22,171 bases of DNA from Phocaeicola_A sp963643925. GTDB lineage: Bacteria > Bacteroidota > Bacteroidia > Bacteroidales > Bacteroidaceae. A program made the translations under genes and the position numbers. The first letter of the stretch is position 1, and every line of letters starts with the position of its first letter. The notes below the pieces were generated by a model. That model had not been told where the DNA came from, ran no database searches, and saw only the letters and a list, made by a program, of their open reading frames with translations. The stretch spans positions 1-22,171 of the forward strand of contig CAVINS010000056.1 of the NCBI GenBank assembly GCA_963643925.1, in the 5' to 3' direction. Shown here in pieces: positions 7,570-14,886 of this stretch.

Positions 7570-8415
7570 ATGCAGACCCTCTCGTTGCCGGAGTGTGCCG
7601 GTCCCATTGGTGTGTTCGACTCAGGCTATGGTGGCCTCACCATCTTGAGCCGCATCCGCGAGTTGTTGCCACAGTACGACTATCTCTACTTGGGCGACAA
7701 TGCACGTGCACCCTATGGCCCACACTCCTTCGAGATTGTCTACGAATTCACGCGTCAGGCAGTGACCGCCCTCTTCCAACGCGGATGTCAGCTCATCATC
7801 CTTGCCTGCAACACTGCCTCCGCCAAGGCCCTTCGATCCATTCAACAGAACGACTTGCCCCTGTTGGGCGCCCATCGCCGGGTGTTGGGCGTCATCCGTC
7901 CCACGGTGGAGTGCATCGGGGGCATCACCCACACGCGTCACGTGGGCATCTTGGGCACTGTCGGTACTATTCTTTCCCAGTCGTACGTGCTGGAGTTGCA
8001 GAAGCTCTTCCCCGACATTGTGGTGACAGGTCAGGCGTGCCCTCTGTGGGTCCCGTTGGTGGAGTACAACGAGTACAACTCTCCCGGTGCCGACTTCTTC
8101 GTGAAGCAATACATCGACCGCATTCTCTCCACCGACCCGCAGATTGACACCCTCGTGTTGGCCTGCACCCACTATCCTTTGCTCATCGACAAAATCCGTC
8201 GGTACACCCCGTCCGGCATCTCCATCGTCTCCCAAGGCGAATATGTAGCTGCCAGTCTGCAGGACTATCTCCACCGCCATCCCGAGATGGATGCCCTCTG
8301 CACTCGCCAGGGCACCTGTCGCTTCCTCACCACCGAGTCCGAGCAGAAGTTCCAGGAGTCCGCCTCTATCTTCCTCAACCGCCCCGTAGAGGTGCAGCGC
8401 ATTTCGCTGCAGTAA
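7570..8415 (+). CDS. murI: Glutamate racemase
   Basis: Cofactor-independent racemase converting L-glutamate to D-glutamate for the peptidoglycan stem peptide; cytoplasmic. The 281 residues carry every family hallmark: GVFDSGYGGLTIL with the conserved Asp at residue 17, LGDNARAPYG, the first catalytic cysteine in LACNTAS (residue 80), and the second in LACTHYPLL (residue 199). The start at 7570 follows the ompH stop after three bases, so it is translationally linked to ompH copy 3 and driven by the promoter at 6948–6979. No anomalies are seen. Confidence 0.96.
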   Translation: MQTLSLPECAGPIGVFDSGYGGLTILSRIRELLPQYDYLYLGDNARAPYGPHSFEIVYEFTRQAVTALFQRGCQLIILACNTASAKALRSIQQNDLPLLGAHRRVLGVIRPTVECIGGITHTRHVGILGTVGTILSQSYVLELQKLFPDIVVTGQACPLWVPLVEYNEYNSPGADFFVKQYIDRILSTDPQIDTLVLACTHYPLLIDKIRRYTPSGISIVSQGEYVAASLQDYLHRHPEMDALCTRQGTCRFLTTESEQKFQESASIFLNRPVEVQRISLQ

Positions 8416-8487
8416 AGGAGCGTCCTTTACTCAATCAGCATAAACGATGTCCATTTGTCGTAGCTCATCGTGGTTTACATTTTATTT
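8412..8487. terminator. Hairpins between convergent murI and ATPase genes
   Basis: A tight hairpin (GTAAAGGA, three-base loop, TCCTTTAC; 8412–8430) overlaps the murI stop codon. A second imperfect hairpin (TAAACGATG at 8441–8449 with CATC and GTTTA at 8466–8477) is followed by a T-rich stretch, ATTTTATTTATG. Together they plausibly end murI transcription. The pairing of the second is imperfect, so confidence is limited. Confidence 0.4.
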
Positions 8488-8506
8488 ATGAAGCCTCACT
8501 CTTCCG

Positions 8507-9832
8507 TCACCCCAGTATTTCCTTGATGCGACCAAGCAAGTAGAACGGGAGATTGATGAGGGTGAACGGTTTCCCTTTGGATGTGGTGACTTTGTCTACG
8601 GAATAGGGGCTCGACCAAACTCTTATGGCAACATCCACTTCGGAGGAGTCCATAAAGACTTGCAGGGAACGCAGATGGGTGTTCGTTCCGCTCTTTACCT
8701 CTATCGGGTAGAGACGTGAGTTGTGCGGCAACACAAAGTCCACTTCGGCACCATTGTTGGGACGGGCCCAGAAACCTCGTTTCGCCCCCACACGGTCATC
8801 GGTCGTGAGCAGCTCCTGGGCAGTGATTTGTTCGGCAAGATGCCCGCGCCAGGAGTCCACCATGTCCGTGGAACCGATTATCTCCCTTCGTATGCCGGCC
8901 TGATAGTTCACCAATCCCGTGTCGAACCATATAAGTTTGGGCATCCGTTTGGTCTCGGGTATCAGCGGCATTTGAGCCGATGAAGAGGGGTAGACTAACT
9001 CCAACAGCATCGCCTTCTCTAGCAGTCGGAAGGCTTCGCCCACCTCACGCGACTTGTAGCCGGAATTGGCAAAATTTCCCAACGTCACGGTTTCTCCGGC
9101 GAAAGCCCAACCATACGACAGCACGAATCTGACGGCTTCGGTCAGTTTGTTCCCTCTCACGTATTTCTCCACGTCGTCCTTGTAGGCCTGTACCAGAGTC
9201 TCGCACACATCGTCTATCAACAGAATGTCACGTGTCTCGGCGTAGCGTTTCACCGCCTCCGGCATTCCGCCGACTATGGTGTACTGGTTGAACCAATACA
9301 TGAGTTCCTCGTGTAAGGCCACCGTGTACTCAGCCTTTTGGTGCAACACGCCTAGCAGGTCGTCTTTGCCCACCGCACCAAGAAACTCATAGAAGGAACA
9401 CGGACGTAGCGCAAGGTACTGCACTCGCCCTACGGGGAAGCTGACTTTCATGTCGATGACGTTCTCCAACAGTGAGCCCGCCGCTATGACGTAAAGGTCG
9501 GGCCGTTGCTCGTAGAAATAGCGCAGCAGGGCTATCGTCTTGGGCGAGTTCTGTATCTCGTCGATGAAGATGAGTGTCGTTCCGCTCAATATCGGCTTGC
9601 CTGCCCGCGCGAAGAGCAGGTTGATGAGGTCATCCAACGGAATGTCCATCTCGAAAAGCTTCACGTTGGCGGCCATCTCCATATTGAAATATAGGTAGTT
9701 GTCGAAGCTTTTCCCGAATTCGTTGACCACCGTCGTCTTGCCGACCTGACGGGCTCCTCGGAGTACGAGAGGTTTGTGATTGCCGTCCATCTTCCATTCC
9801 GTCAGCTTGTCTATGATACTTCTCTTGAACAT
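8507..9832 (-). CDS. AAA ATPase with DUF4143 C-terminal domain
   Basis: A 441-residue ATP-binding protein of the widespread prokaryotic AAA_14/DUF4143 family, whose cellular role is not established. Residues 25–34 are the Walker A loop (RGARQVGKTT) and 85–92 the Walker B (TTLIFIDE), followed by the usual 'GSLLENVID' and 'FPVGRVQYLALRPCSFYEFL' segments. The C-terminal DUF4143 region carries a restriction-endonuclease-like core, GAEVDFVL ... YPIEVKSG, with the candidate metal-binding E/D and ExK pattern. The start at 9832 (MFKRSIIDKL) is preferred over an ATG at 9859, because the latter lies within the -7 promoter element. It is a single gene between an envelope cluster and a polysaccharide locus, flanked upstream by repeats. 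That fits a mobile or accessory cargo gene, but no transposase or att site is visible. Confidence 0.92.
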   Translation of the reverse strand: MFKRSIIDKLTEWKMDGNHKPLVLRGARQVGKTTVVNEFGKSFDNYLYFNMEMAANVKLFEMDIPLDDLINLLFARAGKPILSGTTLIFIDEIQNSPKTIALLRYFYEQRPDLYVIAAGSLLENVIDMKVSFPVGRVQYLALRPCSFYEFLGAVGKDDLLGVLHQKAEYTVALHEELMYWFNQYTIVGGMPEAVKRYAETRDILLIDDVCETLVQAYKDDVEKYVRGNKLTEAVRFVLSYGWAFAGETVTLGNFANSGYKSREVGEAFRLLEKAMLLELVYPSSSAQMPLIPETKRMPKLIWFDTGLVNYQAGIRREIIGSTDMVDSWRGHLAEQITAQELLTTDDRVGAKRGFWARPNNGAEVDFVLPHNSRLYPIEVKSGTNTHLRSLQVFMDSSEVDVAIRVWSSPYSVDKVTTSKGKPFTLINLPFYLLGRIKEILG

Positions 9833-9856
9833 ACATGAAAGTTTTAGTCCCGAGGG

Positions 9857-9891
9857 CAAATATACAGCATTTGTCTCAAATCAGGGGCAAA
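9857..9891 (-). promoter_or_regulatory. Promoter of the DUF4143 ATPase gene
   Basis: On the minus strand TATATTTG (9864 down to 9857) is a perfect TAnnTTTG -7 element. A TTTG at 9891–9888 could be the -33 element, though the 23-base spacing is longer than usual. Transcription would start near 9850, about 18 bases before the ATG at 9832. The promoter is embedded in the repeat array at 9871–9955. Confidence 0.5.
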
Positions 9892-9955
9892 ACCGCCCAG
9901 AAAATGTTTCAAATCAGGGGCAACATGCGGTTCCGATGTTCCAAATCATGGGCAA
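9871..9955 (-). repeat. Three-copy 20-bp repeat with 32–33 bp spacing at the ATPase promoter
   Basis: Read on the minus strand, a 20-base core, TTGCCCCTGATTTGRRACAW, occurs at 9955–9936 (one change, CCCA), 9923–9904 and 9890–9871. The 12–13 base spacers between copies are unrelated. A degenerate fourth TTGCCC occurs at 9859–9854, again 31 bases on. The spacing is close to three helical turns, and the last copy abuts the promoter. This could be an operator for repressor or autoregulator binding, or a small iteron-like site. Confidence 0.75.
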
Positions 9956-10053
9956 CGGCGGAGATTGCCTGCCGGAGTTCATGCCTATCCCTATACATTA
10001 AACCATTACAGGGTACGGGCTTATGCCTTGCAGAGTACCGTCTCGATGATTGA

Positions 10054-10141
10054 TTGACAATTGTCAAACACGTGTACGGCAATTGCCGTACACGTGGATG
10101 GCAGTTGCCGTACACATGAATGACAATTGCCAAACACCCTT
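10054..10141. repeat. Four-unit palindromic tandem repeat, 22-bp period
   Basis: Four imperfect copies of a 22-bp unit (consensus TGRCAATTGCCRWACACRTG plus two bases) lie at 10054–10075, 10076–10097, 10098–10119 and 10120–10141. The centres of the CAATTG-type cores fall at 10060.5, 10082.5, 10104.5 and 10126.5, exactly 22 bp apart. The first unit holds a 14-bp perfect palindrome (10054–10067). Units one and two together form a 28-bp perfect palindrome at 10069–10096. It lies in the 512-bp non-coding stretch between the ATPase and GH115 genes. Confidence 0.85.
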
Positions 10142-10160
10142 TTGAACTATACCAATGCAT

Positions 10161-10217
10161 AAAAGAAAGCCGGTTGTTACAGCGTTTCAACCGAAGTCTT
10201 CACGCGTAACAACCGGC
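10161..10217 (-). terminator. Terminator hairpin of the GH115/susCD operon
   Basis: A perfect 12-bp stem (GCCGGTTGTTAC at 10169–10180 with 10206–10217) continues after a one-base bulge by four more pairs (GCGT/ACGC), leaving a 16-base loop. On the minus strand it is followed by TTTCTTTTATGC, a U-rich tail, which suits a rho-independent terminator for the minus-strand operon ending at 10372. Confidence 0.6.
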
Positions 10218-10371
10218 GTCTATAAGTCGTATGACTAGCTGATAGCGGTATCTGTTTGCGACCGTGCCGGATGTGTCACTCCTTGGAACGCTTCGTCGAA
10301 CTCCAGCAACGTCCGCCGTCGGTCGGTCTGTCCAGCGCAGCAAGGGTAAATCATCTATCAGAGAAAGTTGT
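10218..10371 (-). other. Intercistronic stretch with a 39-codon ORF of uncertain status
   Basis: The 150 bases between the GH115 stop and the terminator hairpin contain a minus-strand ORF from ATG at 10354 to a TAG at 10235. Its 39 residues include a plausible helix (TLLEFDEAFQGV), and the stop lies 18 bases before the hairpin. No family is recognised and no ribosome binding site is clear. It may be a small protein, a remnant, or chance. Positions 9956–10053 hold nothing I recognise. Confidence 0.25.
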
Positions 10372-12960
10372 TCACAGGTCGTTTATTGCATTGCATTCGC
10401 GGCAGTATACGGATTCCTTGCCAAATAGCAAAGATTTTCGGTAGCCGCCGTTGTCGATAATGATACGTTGAAGTACAAGACCCTGTGTCATAGGGCGCAC
10501 ATGGAGCAAGTGCGTACCGGCGGTAATCGACCGCGCATCGAAAGCTACCAGGGCTTCGATCACACGGGCTGCGCCGGCGGGGTACATCAAGTCGTAACAG
10601 TGTTGCCAGTCCATATCCTTGTTGAGGTTGACGCGCTGGGCAGGGCCATCGTCGAAGGAGACCTCCACATCGTGGCCGCCTTTGATGAACGGCATCACCG
10701 TGGAGAAGACTAGATGCACTCGGAGCGTGTCCACCCGTGGAGCCATCTCCATCTTATAAGAAAGGGAGGAGGCTACGGGAGTCTGCGTCGTGGGCATCAG
10801 AGCCAATGCCGACGATGTTTTTCCTAAATCGGGAATGACAGTCCACTCCATGCCGTTGTCCGCCTGGGCAGAGTAGTACTTACGGGCATCCATGACGACT
10901 TGTCCATATTGTTCCTTGTAGACGTATCCTCCGCAGTTTGTCGTCTGGGTAGAGAGTCTCTTGACGACAGGCATTGCATTGTACCGTGGAGCGTGCCAGC
11001 TGAAGTAACCTATGTGCACCTCGTCCATCATGTGGTCCCATTTCCCGTCCGCCATCACTTTGTTGTAGTGGTGGGAGAGGAGTGAGTCTCGTCGGAAACA
11101 TCCCTCCGCTTTATCTGCCCACATGTTGGCTTCCACATCCCCGTCGTCGTAGAGCTTGTGGTTCATGGCGACGGAGTAGTAGAGGTCGTAGAGGTTGGCG
11201 AGTGCTTGTACGGGATAGAGTATGATTTGGTTGTAGGTCGGCTGAGCCTCGTCAGCAATCTCTTCTTTCAGGCGCAGTGCCTCTGCTTCCAATGCCAGGA
11301 ATTCGTCGCGTACCTGTTTCCATTCGCCGCTGGCAAGGTTGTAGGTGTGCTCATCGAGCATCTCGGCAGTAACTCGGGCTGCGTACTTATTATATTGGTT
11401 GAGGATGGAAGCTGCCTGTGGAGCATGGTCAGCAGTGAACTGGGAACAGAATGCAGTCGTGTAGCTCATCAGATTGTCGGCCTGGAAGCGTGTAGGGTCC
11501 CAAGCCATGTCCATGAAGAACTGGGTCATGAATTCAGCGGGCTTGATGTCGCCCACGTTGACAATCCAGATGCGGTCGATGCCATTCTCGTAGGCGAGAT
11601 TCAGTTGTTGCCACACGTGCTGTGCCTGCATCTGTTGCAGCCATTTCATGGCACGGGGAGCACCGTAGTAACTGAAGTGATAATAGAGCCCGAAGCCGCC
11701 TTTCCGACTGCGAATGTCGGCAGTAGGAACTTTGCGGACATCACCCCAGTTGTCGTCACAAAGCATGATGGTGACATCGTCGGGGATGTCCATCCCGTCG
11801 TCGTAGTAGTCGAGCATCTCACTATAGAGTGTCCACACTTGTGGAGTTTGGTGAGCGGGTCGGCCGGTGACTTGGGCGATGATTCGGCGTTGGTCCTTCA
11901 GGATGCGGTGGAGCAGTTGCATATTGGCTTCTTTCCCGCCTGCGTCGTCCATAGGACGGTCTTCGTCGCCCCGCATACCTACCGTTATCAAGCTTTCGTA
12001 GTCCTTGGTATGCTCGATGCCTTGGCGGAAGAATTTCTGCAGTCCCTTAGGGTTGGTGAGGTAGTTCCATTGGCCATTGCCATAGTCGTTTTTGTGTCGT
12101 ATCCATTCTTGTTGGGAGCGTTGCATGGGTTCATGGTGTGAGGTGCCGACCACGATTCCCATCTCGTCGGCCAGTTGAGGGTTCCGTGGGTCGTCCTCGT
12201 TGAAGCAGTTGCCCTCGTAGCTGCCGTCGTCGTTCCTCAGTACGGGCACCAGGGGCTTGTACTCTTTGAACGATCCCCACATGCCGGGCCATAGAAGGTT
12301 GGCTTTCATGCGAAGCAGCAGCTCGTAGACGTGGGCATACATTTGTGAATTCATCCCCCCGAACTTAGCTCGTGCCCACTGTTGCATGCAGGGGTTCTCG
12401 TCATTGATGAAGATGCCGCGGTACTTCACCTTGGGTTCGCCGTCGGTGTAGGTGCCGGGCTTCAGGTAGATATTTTTGTGATGCGCAACGGGCATATCCG
12501 CCCACCAATACCATGGGGTGACGCCTATTTGTCGGGAGAACTCATAAATGCCGTAGATGCAGCCGCGTCGGTCGCTGCCGGCTATCACAACCTCTCCTTG
12601 GGGTGTGACCGCTATTATGTATTTCTCCCATTTCCCCCGCAGAGAGTCGGCCGGGATGATGCCGTTCTGCTGATAGGCTTTGAGCACTGGAGACCCTACG
12701 ATGCCCACAACGATGGAGGGGGTGTGGGGCGCAACAGTGACAACGGGCAGTTTGATGTCCGTCACCCGCTGGAAATCGGCTGACAGATTGCCGGTGGCAT
12801 GATGTATCGCTTTGTCTTCGTCTTTGTAGATAACGATGGACGTATGTTCCACATCGACTTTCACAAAGCCGGAGGTGGGTGTGAAACTGACAAACCGGTC
12901 TGCGGCTTTCATCGGAAGAATGAAAGTGATTGTCACAATTATCGCAAGGAGTGTTCTCAT
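10372..12960 (-). CDS. GH115 alpha-glucuronidase
   Basis: A glycoside hydrolase family 115 enzyme of 862 residues, which removes (4-O-methyl-)glucuronic acid side chains from xylan, including internal ones. A signal peptide (MRTLLAIIVTITFILPMKA|AD) puts it in the periplasm or at the surface. Domain A (about 20–165) contains the Rossmann-like stretch IIAVTPQGEVVIAGSDRRG. The catalytic barrel starts at YRGIFINDENP (180–190) and includes MKANLLWPGMWG, GTSHHEPM, MRGDEDRPM (329–337, with Asp332 among the conserved acids) and YSEMLDYYD (379–387). A helical domain and a C-terminal beta-sandwich follow. It is the only enzyme in the visible polysaccharide locus and the last gene of the minus-strand operon, 86 bases after susD with a hairpin between. 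Family assignment is firm; whether the substrate is xylan or another uronic-acid-bearing glycan is inferred. Confidence 0.93.
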   Translation of the reverse strand: MRTLLAIIVTITFILPMKAADRFVSFTPTSGFVKVDVEHTSIVIYKDEDKAIHHATGNLSADFQRVTDIKLPVVTVAPHTPSIVVGIVGSPVLKAYQQNGIIPADSLRGKWEKYIIAVTPQGEVVIAGSDRRGCIYGIYEFSRQIGVTPWYWWADMPVAHHKNIYLKPGTYTDGEPKVKYRGIFINDENPCMQQWARAKFGGMNSQMYAHVYELLLRMKANLLWPGMWGSFKEYKPLVPVLRNDDGSYEGNCFNEDDPRNPQLADEMGIVVGTSHHEPMQRSQQEWIRHKNDYGNGQWNYLTNPKGLQKFFRQGIEHTKDYESLITVGMRGDEDRPMDDAGGKEANMQLLHRILKDQRRIIAQVTGRPAHQTPQVWTLYSEMLDYYDDGMDIPDDVTIMLCDDNWGDVRKVPTADIRSRKGGFGLYYHFSYYGAPRAMKWLQQMQAQHVWQQLNLAYENGIDRIWIVNVGDIKPAEFMTQFFMDMAWDPTRFQADNLMSYTTAFCSQFTADHAPQAASILNQYNKYAARVTAEMLDEHTYNLASGEWKQVRDEFLALEAEALRLKEEIADEAQPTYNQIILYPVQALANLYDLYYSVAMNHKLYDDGDVEANMWADKAEGCFRRDSLLSHHYNKVMADGKWDHMMDEVHIGYFSWHAPRYNAMPVVKRLSTQTTNCGGYVYKEQYGQVVMDARKYYSAQADNGMEWTVIPDLGKTSSALALMPTTQTPVASSLSYKMEMAPRVDTLRVHLVFSTVMPFIKGGHDVEVSFDDGPAQRVNLNKDMDWQHCYDLMYPAGAARVIEALVAFDARSITAGTHLLHVRPMTQGLVLQRIIIDNGGYRKSLLFGKESVYCRECNAINDL

Positions 12961-12978
12961 AGGAGCTCATTTATTGAA

Positions 12979-13012
12979 AATCCGCTCTCCCTACTATTAG
13001 AGAGAGCGGATT
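12979..13012 (-). terminator. Hairpin between susD and the GH115 gene
   Basis: A perfect 11-bp stem (AATCCGCTCTC at 12979–12989 with 13002–13012) and a 12-base loop lie in the 86-base gap, with the GH115 start 18 bases further on. On the minus strand the stem is followed by TTCAATAAAT, only weakly U-rich. It could be a leaky terminator or an RNA-stability element that lowers GH115 expression relative to susCD. Confidence 0.5.
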
Positions 13013-13046
13013 GTGAAAAAACTAATACTAACTGAAAGATGGAAAT

Positions 13047-14849
13047 TTAGTTGTCATATCCAGGGTTCTGTTCAATCTTCGCGTCCGTGTTGGCCTCGAT
13101 GAAGGATTGAGGAATTGGGAACAGGGCGAAGTGGCTGTCGAATGCCTTGCCGCTAGAGGAGTGCTCGGCTGAGTAATACGGGTTGTACTTCAACACACGC
13201 TCGGTCATCATTCCTGTACGTGATAGGGTCAACTGCCTTTGCTCCTCGATACCGAACTCGCGCAGACGCTCGTCGAGGATGTAGTCCATGTCCATCTGGT
13301 CTGCCGTAGCTTCAGATGCATGGGCACGTTTGCGGATTACGTTCACGTCTGCTGCGGCTTTGTCCTTCTGGTTCAGCTTCACGTAAGCCTCCGCACGCAG
13401 GAGGTAAGCCTCAGGAAGACGGAACAGATACTGGTCTTGGTATGTCTTTCCGGCAGAACCCGTCAACAGATAGGTCGACTTGTTGGCGTACTGTGCGTCC
13501 GGATGGTTGTAGGGCGATGTGCATTTCGTCTGATAGGCTCCCATGTAACGGTTGGGAATGGCGTTGGATGCCGATGTGATGCCCGGTTTGGACTCACCCG
13601 TCTGCAAGTCCCATCCGGCGGGAAGGTTGGGATGCATGATGTCGATTTCGTCGCCGAAGAGCGAGCCGTATTGTTCCACAAACGAGGCGTTGTTGAACTT
13701 GTAAGAGCGCGGGTAGTTGTAATTCGAGTTGCGGATGTCGTGCTCATAGTCATAGCTGCCTTCGCCTCCCCAAATCTCGAGGAAGTAGTGTTGGGTGTTG
13801 TAGTAGTTGCCGATGCCACGGCCGCCGGTGTAGTCGCCAGTAGGCCATGTGAACGGTGCGATTGCCTGACCTGTGGTGGTGTTCACAAAGCGGAACAGAC
13901 CTGTCTGTATGCCGAACCAACGCTCCTGCCAGAAGTCGCCGTCTATCCAGAAGGCATGGCCTGTGTCGCCACCGCCGCCGGTGATGTTGGGCTCAATCTG
14001 GATGACCCAAATGCCTTCGGTGTTGCCTGCCCCGCGGTTCTGGTTGTCGCGGCGGAAGAGGTCCCAATAGACGTCGCCATCGTCGGTGGCACGTGAGCCG
14101 AAGCGCTCCTTCATCAAGGCGAGTGCCGGATTGTTGATGACCTGTGTTGCCATGTCTACAGCCTTTTGGTTCTCACCGATGGCCAGATAGAGTTCTGCCA
14201 ACAGAGTCTGTGCTGCAGGGGCACTCACTTCACCGTCCTGCACGTCTTTGATGTCCGGCAGATTGTTGGCGGCGAACTTCGCATCCTCAATGGCTTGGTT
14301 GAGGGTCTCTTCCTTGGTGGCTCTCGTGTAGTCGGTCTTGGGAGAGGTCACCTCTTCCAATTGGAGGGGCACACCGCCATAGTAGTAGCACAACGTACGG
14401 TAAGCGATGGAACGGAACAGCTTGGCTTTGGCTTCGTACATCAGCTTGTCGCTGTCCGACAAACTGGATTTGCCTACACGTGTGATGACCGTATTGGCCT
14501 GCGCGATAAGTTTGTAGAGGTTCTCCCAATGCCATTTGGGATTGGTGGCCGTAGGGTTGAGGTCCGACTCAAGGTTGGACATGGCAGGGTCTGCCTGGAT
14601 GACGAAGTCGGTACGTGTCAGATAGGCGTTCATCACCGAGTAAGAGCCGCAGTAGAACTCCGACCGAACCAGGTTATAGAGCCCGTTTATGGCAGCATCG
14701 AAGTCCGCCGAGGTCTGATAGGAGTTGTCCCCGCTCATGAAGTCGAGCGGCTTCTCCTCCAGAAATTTGTCTTCATCGCAGCTCACCACGGAAGCGGAGG
14801 TAGTGAGCAATGCTGCAGCCATCATCAGATGGTATATATATTTTTTCAT
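13047..14849 (-). CDS. susD: SusD/RagB-family glycan-binding lipoprotein
   Basis: A surface-exposed lipoprotein that captures the glycan and forms the lid of the SusC transporter. The 600 residues begin with a lipoprotein signal (MKKYIYHLMM..., lipobox VVSC, acylated Cys at residue 24) and an acidic stretch, DEDKFLEEKP, that favours surface export in Bacteroidota. The N-terminal TPR-like SusD region includes 'YQTSADFDAAINGLYNLV' and 'AKLFRSIAYRTLCYYYGGVPL'. The C-terminal RagB/SusD part includes LPEAYLLRAEAYVKLN and the closing IPQSFIEAN ... IEQNPGYDN. It lies 37 bases after susC, the canonical pair order, and precedes the GH115 gene. The gene symbol denotes the family, not proven starch specificity. 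Confidence 0.94.
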   Translation of the reverse strand: MKKYIYHLMMAAALLTTSASVVSCDEDKFLEEKPLDFMSGDNSYQTSADFDAAINGLYNLVRSEFYCGSYSVMNAYLTRTDFVIQADPAMSNLESDLNPTATNPKWHWENLYKLIAQANTVITRVGKSSLSDSDKLMYEAKAKLFRSIAYRTLCYYYGGVPLQLEEVTSPKTDYTRATKEETLNQAIEDAKFAANNLPDIKDVQDGEVSAPAAQTLLAELYLAIGENQKAVDMATQVINNPALALMKERFGSRATDDGDVYWDLFRRDNQNRGAGNTEGIWVIQIEPNITGGGGDTGHAFWIDGDFWQERWFGIQTGLFRFVNTTTGQAIAPFTWPTGDYTGGRGIGNYYNTQHYFLEIWGGEGSYDYEHDIRNSNYNYPRSYKFNNASFVEQYGSLFGDEIDIMHPNLPAGWDLQTGESKPGITSASNAIPNRYMGAYQTKCTSPYNHPDAQYANKSTYLLTGSAGKTYQDQYLFRLPEAYLLRAEAYVKLNQKDKAAADVNVIRKRAHASEATADQMDMDYILDERLREFGIEEQRQLTLSRTGMMTERVLKYNPYYSAEHSSSGKAFDSHFALFPIPQSFIEANTDAKIEQNPGYDN

Positions 14850-14886
14850 AACAATGTCTTTTTATAGTTCTGGTATCATTCAGTGT

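Noticed and set aside
9871..9955. The three-copy repeat as a CRISPR array
   Set aside because: The repeats are 20 bp with only 12–13 bp spacers, the repeats vary, there are only three copies, and no cas genes are in the window.
11158..12141. A 327-codon plus-strand open frame inside the GH115 gene
   Set aside because: Antisense shadow of a well-supported GH115 gene, with no signal or family motifs in its translation.
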